Positions 5,032-5,828 of a DNA stretch of 5,828 nucleotides are shown piece after piece. The notes beneath the pieces are model-generated. The model was not told the origin of the DNA. It ran no database searches and saw only the letters and a program-made list of their open reading frames with translations. Position 1 is the stretch's first letter. Each line of letters starts with the position of its first letter. The DNA is from an uncultured Solirubrobacterales bacterium (GTDB taxonomy: Bacteria > Actinomycetota > Thermoleophilia > Solirubrobacterales > 70-9): NCBI GenBank assembly GCA_937910825.1, contig CALEMO010000237.1, positions 1-5,828 on the forward strand. Reading direction: 5' to 3'. A program made the translations under genes and the position numbers.

Positions 5032-5828
5032 ATGGCTGACGTCCGAGCATTCCCCGCGCTTCGCTACAACCTCGCCGCCGTTGGCGACCTCAATGCGGTC
5101 ACCGCCCCGCCCTACGACGTGATCGGCCCCGCCGAGCGTACGAAGCTGCTCCAGCACTCACCCTTCAACGTGGTCGAGATTGACCTGCCGTTGGCGACCG
5201 GCGAAGACTCCGATCCTTACGTCCATGCCGACGAGACGCTCGAAGAGTGGACACTCGCCGGAGTGCTCAAGCAGGACCGGCAACCGACGCTCTGGGCACT
5301 CAGCCAGGAATACAGCGCACCGGACGGCAGTCGGCACGTACGTAACGGCATTCTCGCCCGGGTTCGGGTAACCGATTACGGGCCCGGCCGGATTCGCCCG
5401 CATGAGCGCACCCAGCCGGGGCCAAAGCAGGACCGCCTCGACCTGACCCGGGCGACCCGCCACAACCTCTCCCCGATTTTTTCGCTGACCAGCCGCGACG
5501 CGTGGCCCATGGTGGCTGGGTCTACCGAGTCCGAGCCCTGGGCCACAGTCACAGACGAGGAAGGGACCACCCACCGGATCTGGCAGGTCGAAGACCCGCT
5601 GGTCCACTCAGCAGTGGCCGAGGCGCTCGAAGATGCGGAGCTGCTGATCGCCGACGGACACCATCGCTATGAGACCGCCCGCGCCTACATGGCCGAAATC
5701 CCGGGAGAAGGAGCCCATTGCTTCACTCTGATGGCGCTCACCGGCCTCGCCGACCCGGGGCTCACGGTCTTCCCGACCCACCGCCTGCTTTCCGGACTGG
5801 CGGCGAACCCAGACATCAGGGACCACCT
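5032..5828 (+). CDS. DUF1015 family protein (3' end outside the window)
   Basis: The frame from ATG 5032 stays open to the window edge (265 codons plus two bases). It begins MADVRAFPALRY and contains TAPPYDVI (about 24-31), FNVVEIDLP (45-53), RIRPHERT (120-127), LIADGHHRYETA (about 205-216) and FPTHRLL near the end. APPYDVI and the DGHHRYETA segment are hallmarks of DUF1015 proteins, which are usually around 400 residues, so roughly the last third is missing. The conserved His/Asp/Arg cluster suggests an active site, but I know of no established function for this family and assign none. No clear Shine-Dalgarno precedes the ATG. TAGCGT (5020-5025) is a weak -10-like element 6 nt upstream, compatible with a leaderless transcript, but no -35 supports it. 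It is transcribed away from the monooxygenase operon across a 38-nt gap. Confidence 0.93.
   Translation, partial: MADVRAFPALRYNLAAVGDLNAVTAPPYDVIGPAERTKLLQHSPFNVVEIDLPLATGEDSDPYVHADETLEEWTLAGVLKQDRQPTLWALSQEYSAPDGSRHVRNGILARVRVTDYGPGRIRPHERTQPGPKQDRLDLTRATRHNLSPIFSLTSRDAWPMVAGSTESEPWATVTDEEGTTHRIWQVEDPLVHSAVAEALEDAELLIADGHHRYETARAYMAEIPGEGAHCFTLMALTGLADPGLTVFPTHRLLSGLAANPDIRDH

Noticed and set aside
5158..5826. Minus-strand open frames opposite the DUF1015 gene
   Set aside because: The plus strand encodes unmistakable DUF1015 motifs throughout; the minus frames are by-products of GC-rich coding sequence.

Overview
The window looks like chromosomal DNA of a high-GC Gram-positive-type bacterium. 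Codons are GC-rich at the wobble position, Shine-Dalgarno sequences are modest, and the protein families (DUF1015, class B flavin monooxygenase, HTH plus LAGLIDADG-like protein) are common in Actinomycetota. Thermoleophilia (Solirubrobacterales-like) is my best guess, but it rests on impression rather than a marker gene.

Left part (1-about 985): no intact protein gene. About 1-241 holds only a short unrecognised minus-strand reading frame. At 242-421 (+) lies the C-terminal tail of a polysaccharide deacetylase-type protein. At 484-790 (-) lies the C-terminal part of a threonine dehydratase, with an apparent internal deletion in its ACT domain. The two remnants converge tail to tail and both have lost their 5' parts. 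The dehydratase remnant begins exactly where a 31-nt tRNA 3'-end sequence stops (792-822). That sequence is a 28/31 copy of the 3' end of the intact tRNA-Pro(UGG) at 906-982 (-). Between the two copies lie the strong terminator of the tRNA (864-889) and about 40 nt (823-863) in which I see nothing. This is a scarred tRNA-associated locus.

Middle (998-1642, -): a gene for a helix-turn-helix protein with a LAGLIDADG-endonuclease-like C-terminal half. It ends 15 nt before the tRNA-Pro and is read in the same direction.

Right-centre (1715-4993, -): a compact three-gene operon reading FMO-type flavin monooxygenase, bile acid:sodium symporter (BASS/SBF) family transporter, then extended short-chain dehydrogenase (NAD-dependent epimerase family). 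The transporter and dehydrogenase overlap by 4 nt. A candidate promoter lies just upstream of the monooxygenase. Together the genes suggest uptake or export of a small hydrophobic or carboxylated compound plus its oxygenation and its oxidation or reduction. The substrate cannot be read from sequence.

Right end (5032-5828, +): a divergent DUF1015-family gene, cut by the window edge, sharing a 38-bp intergenic region with the operon.
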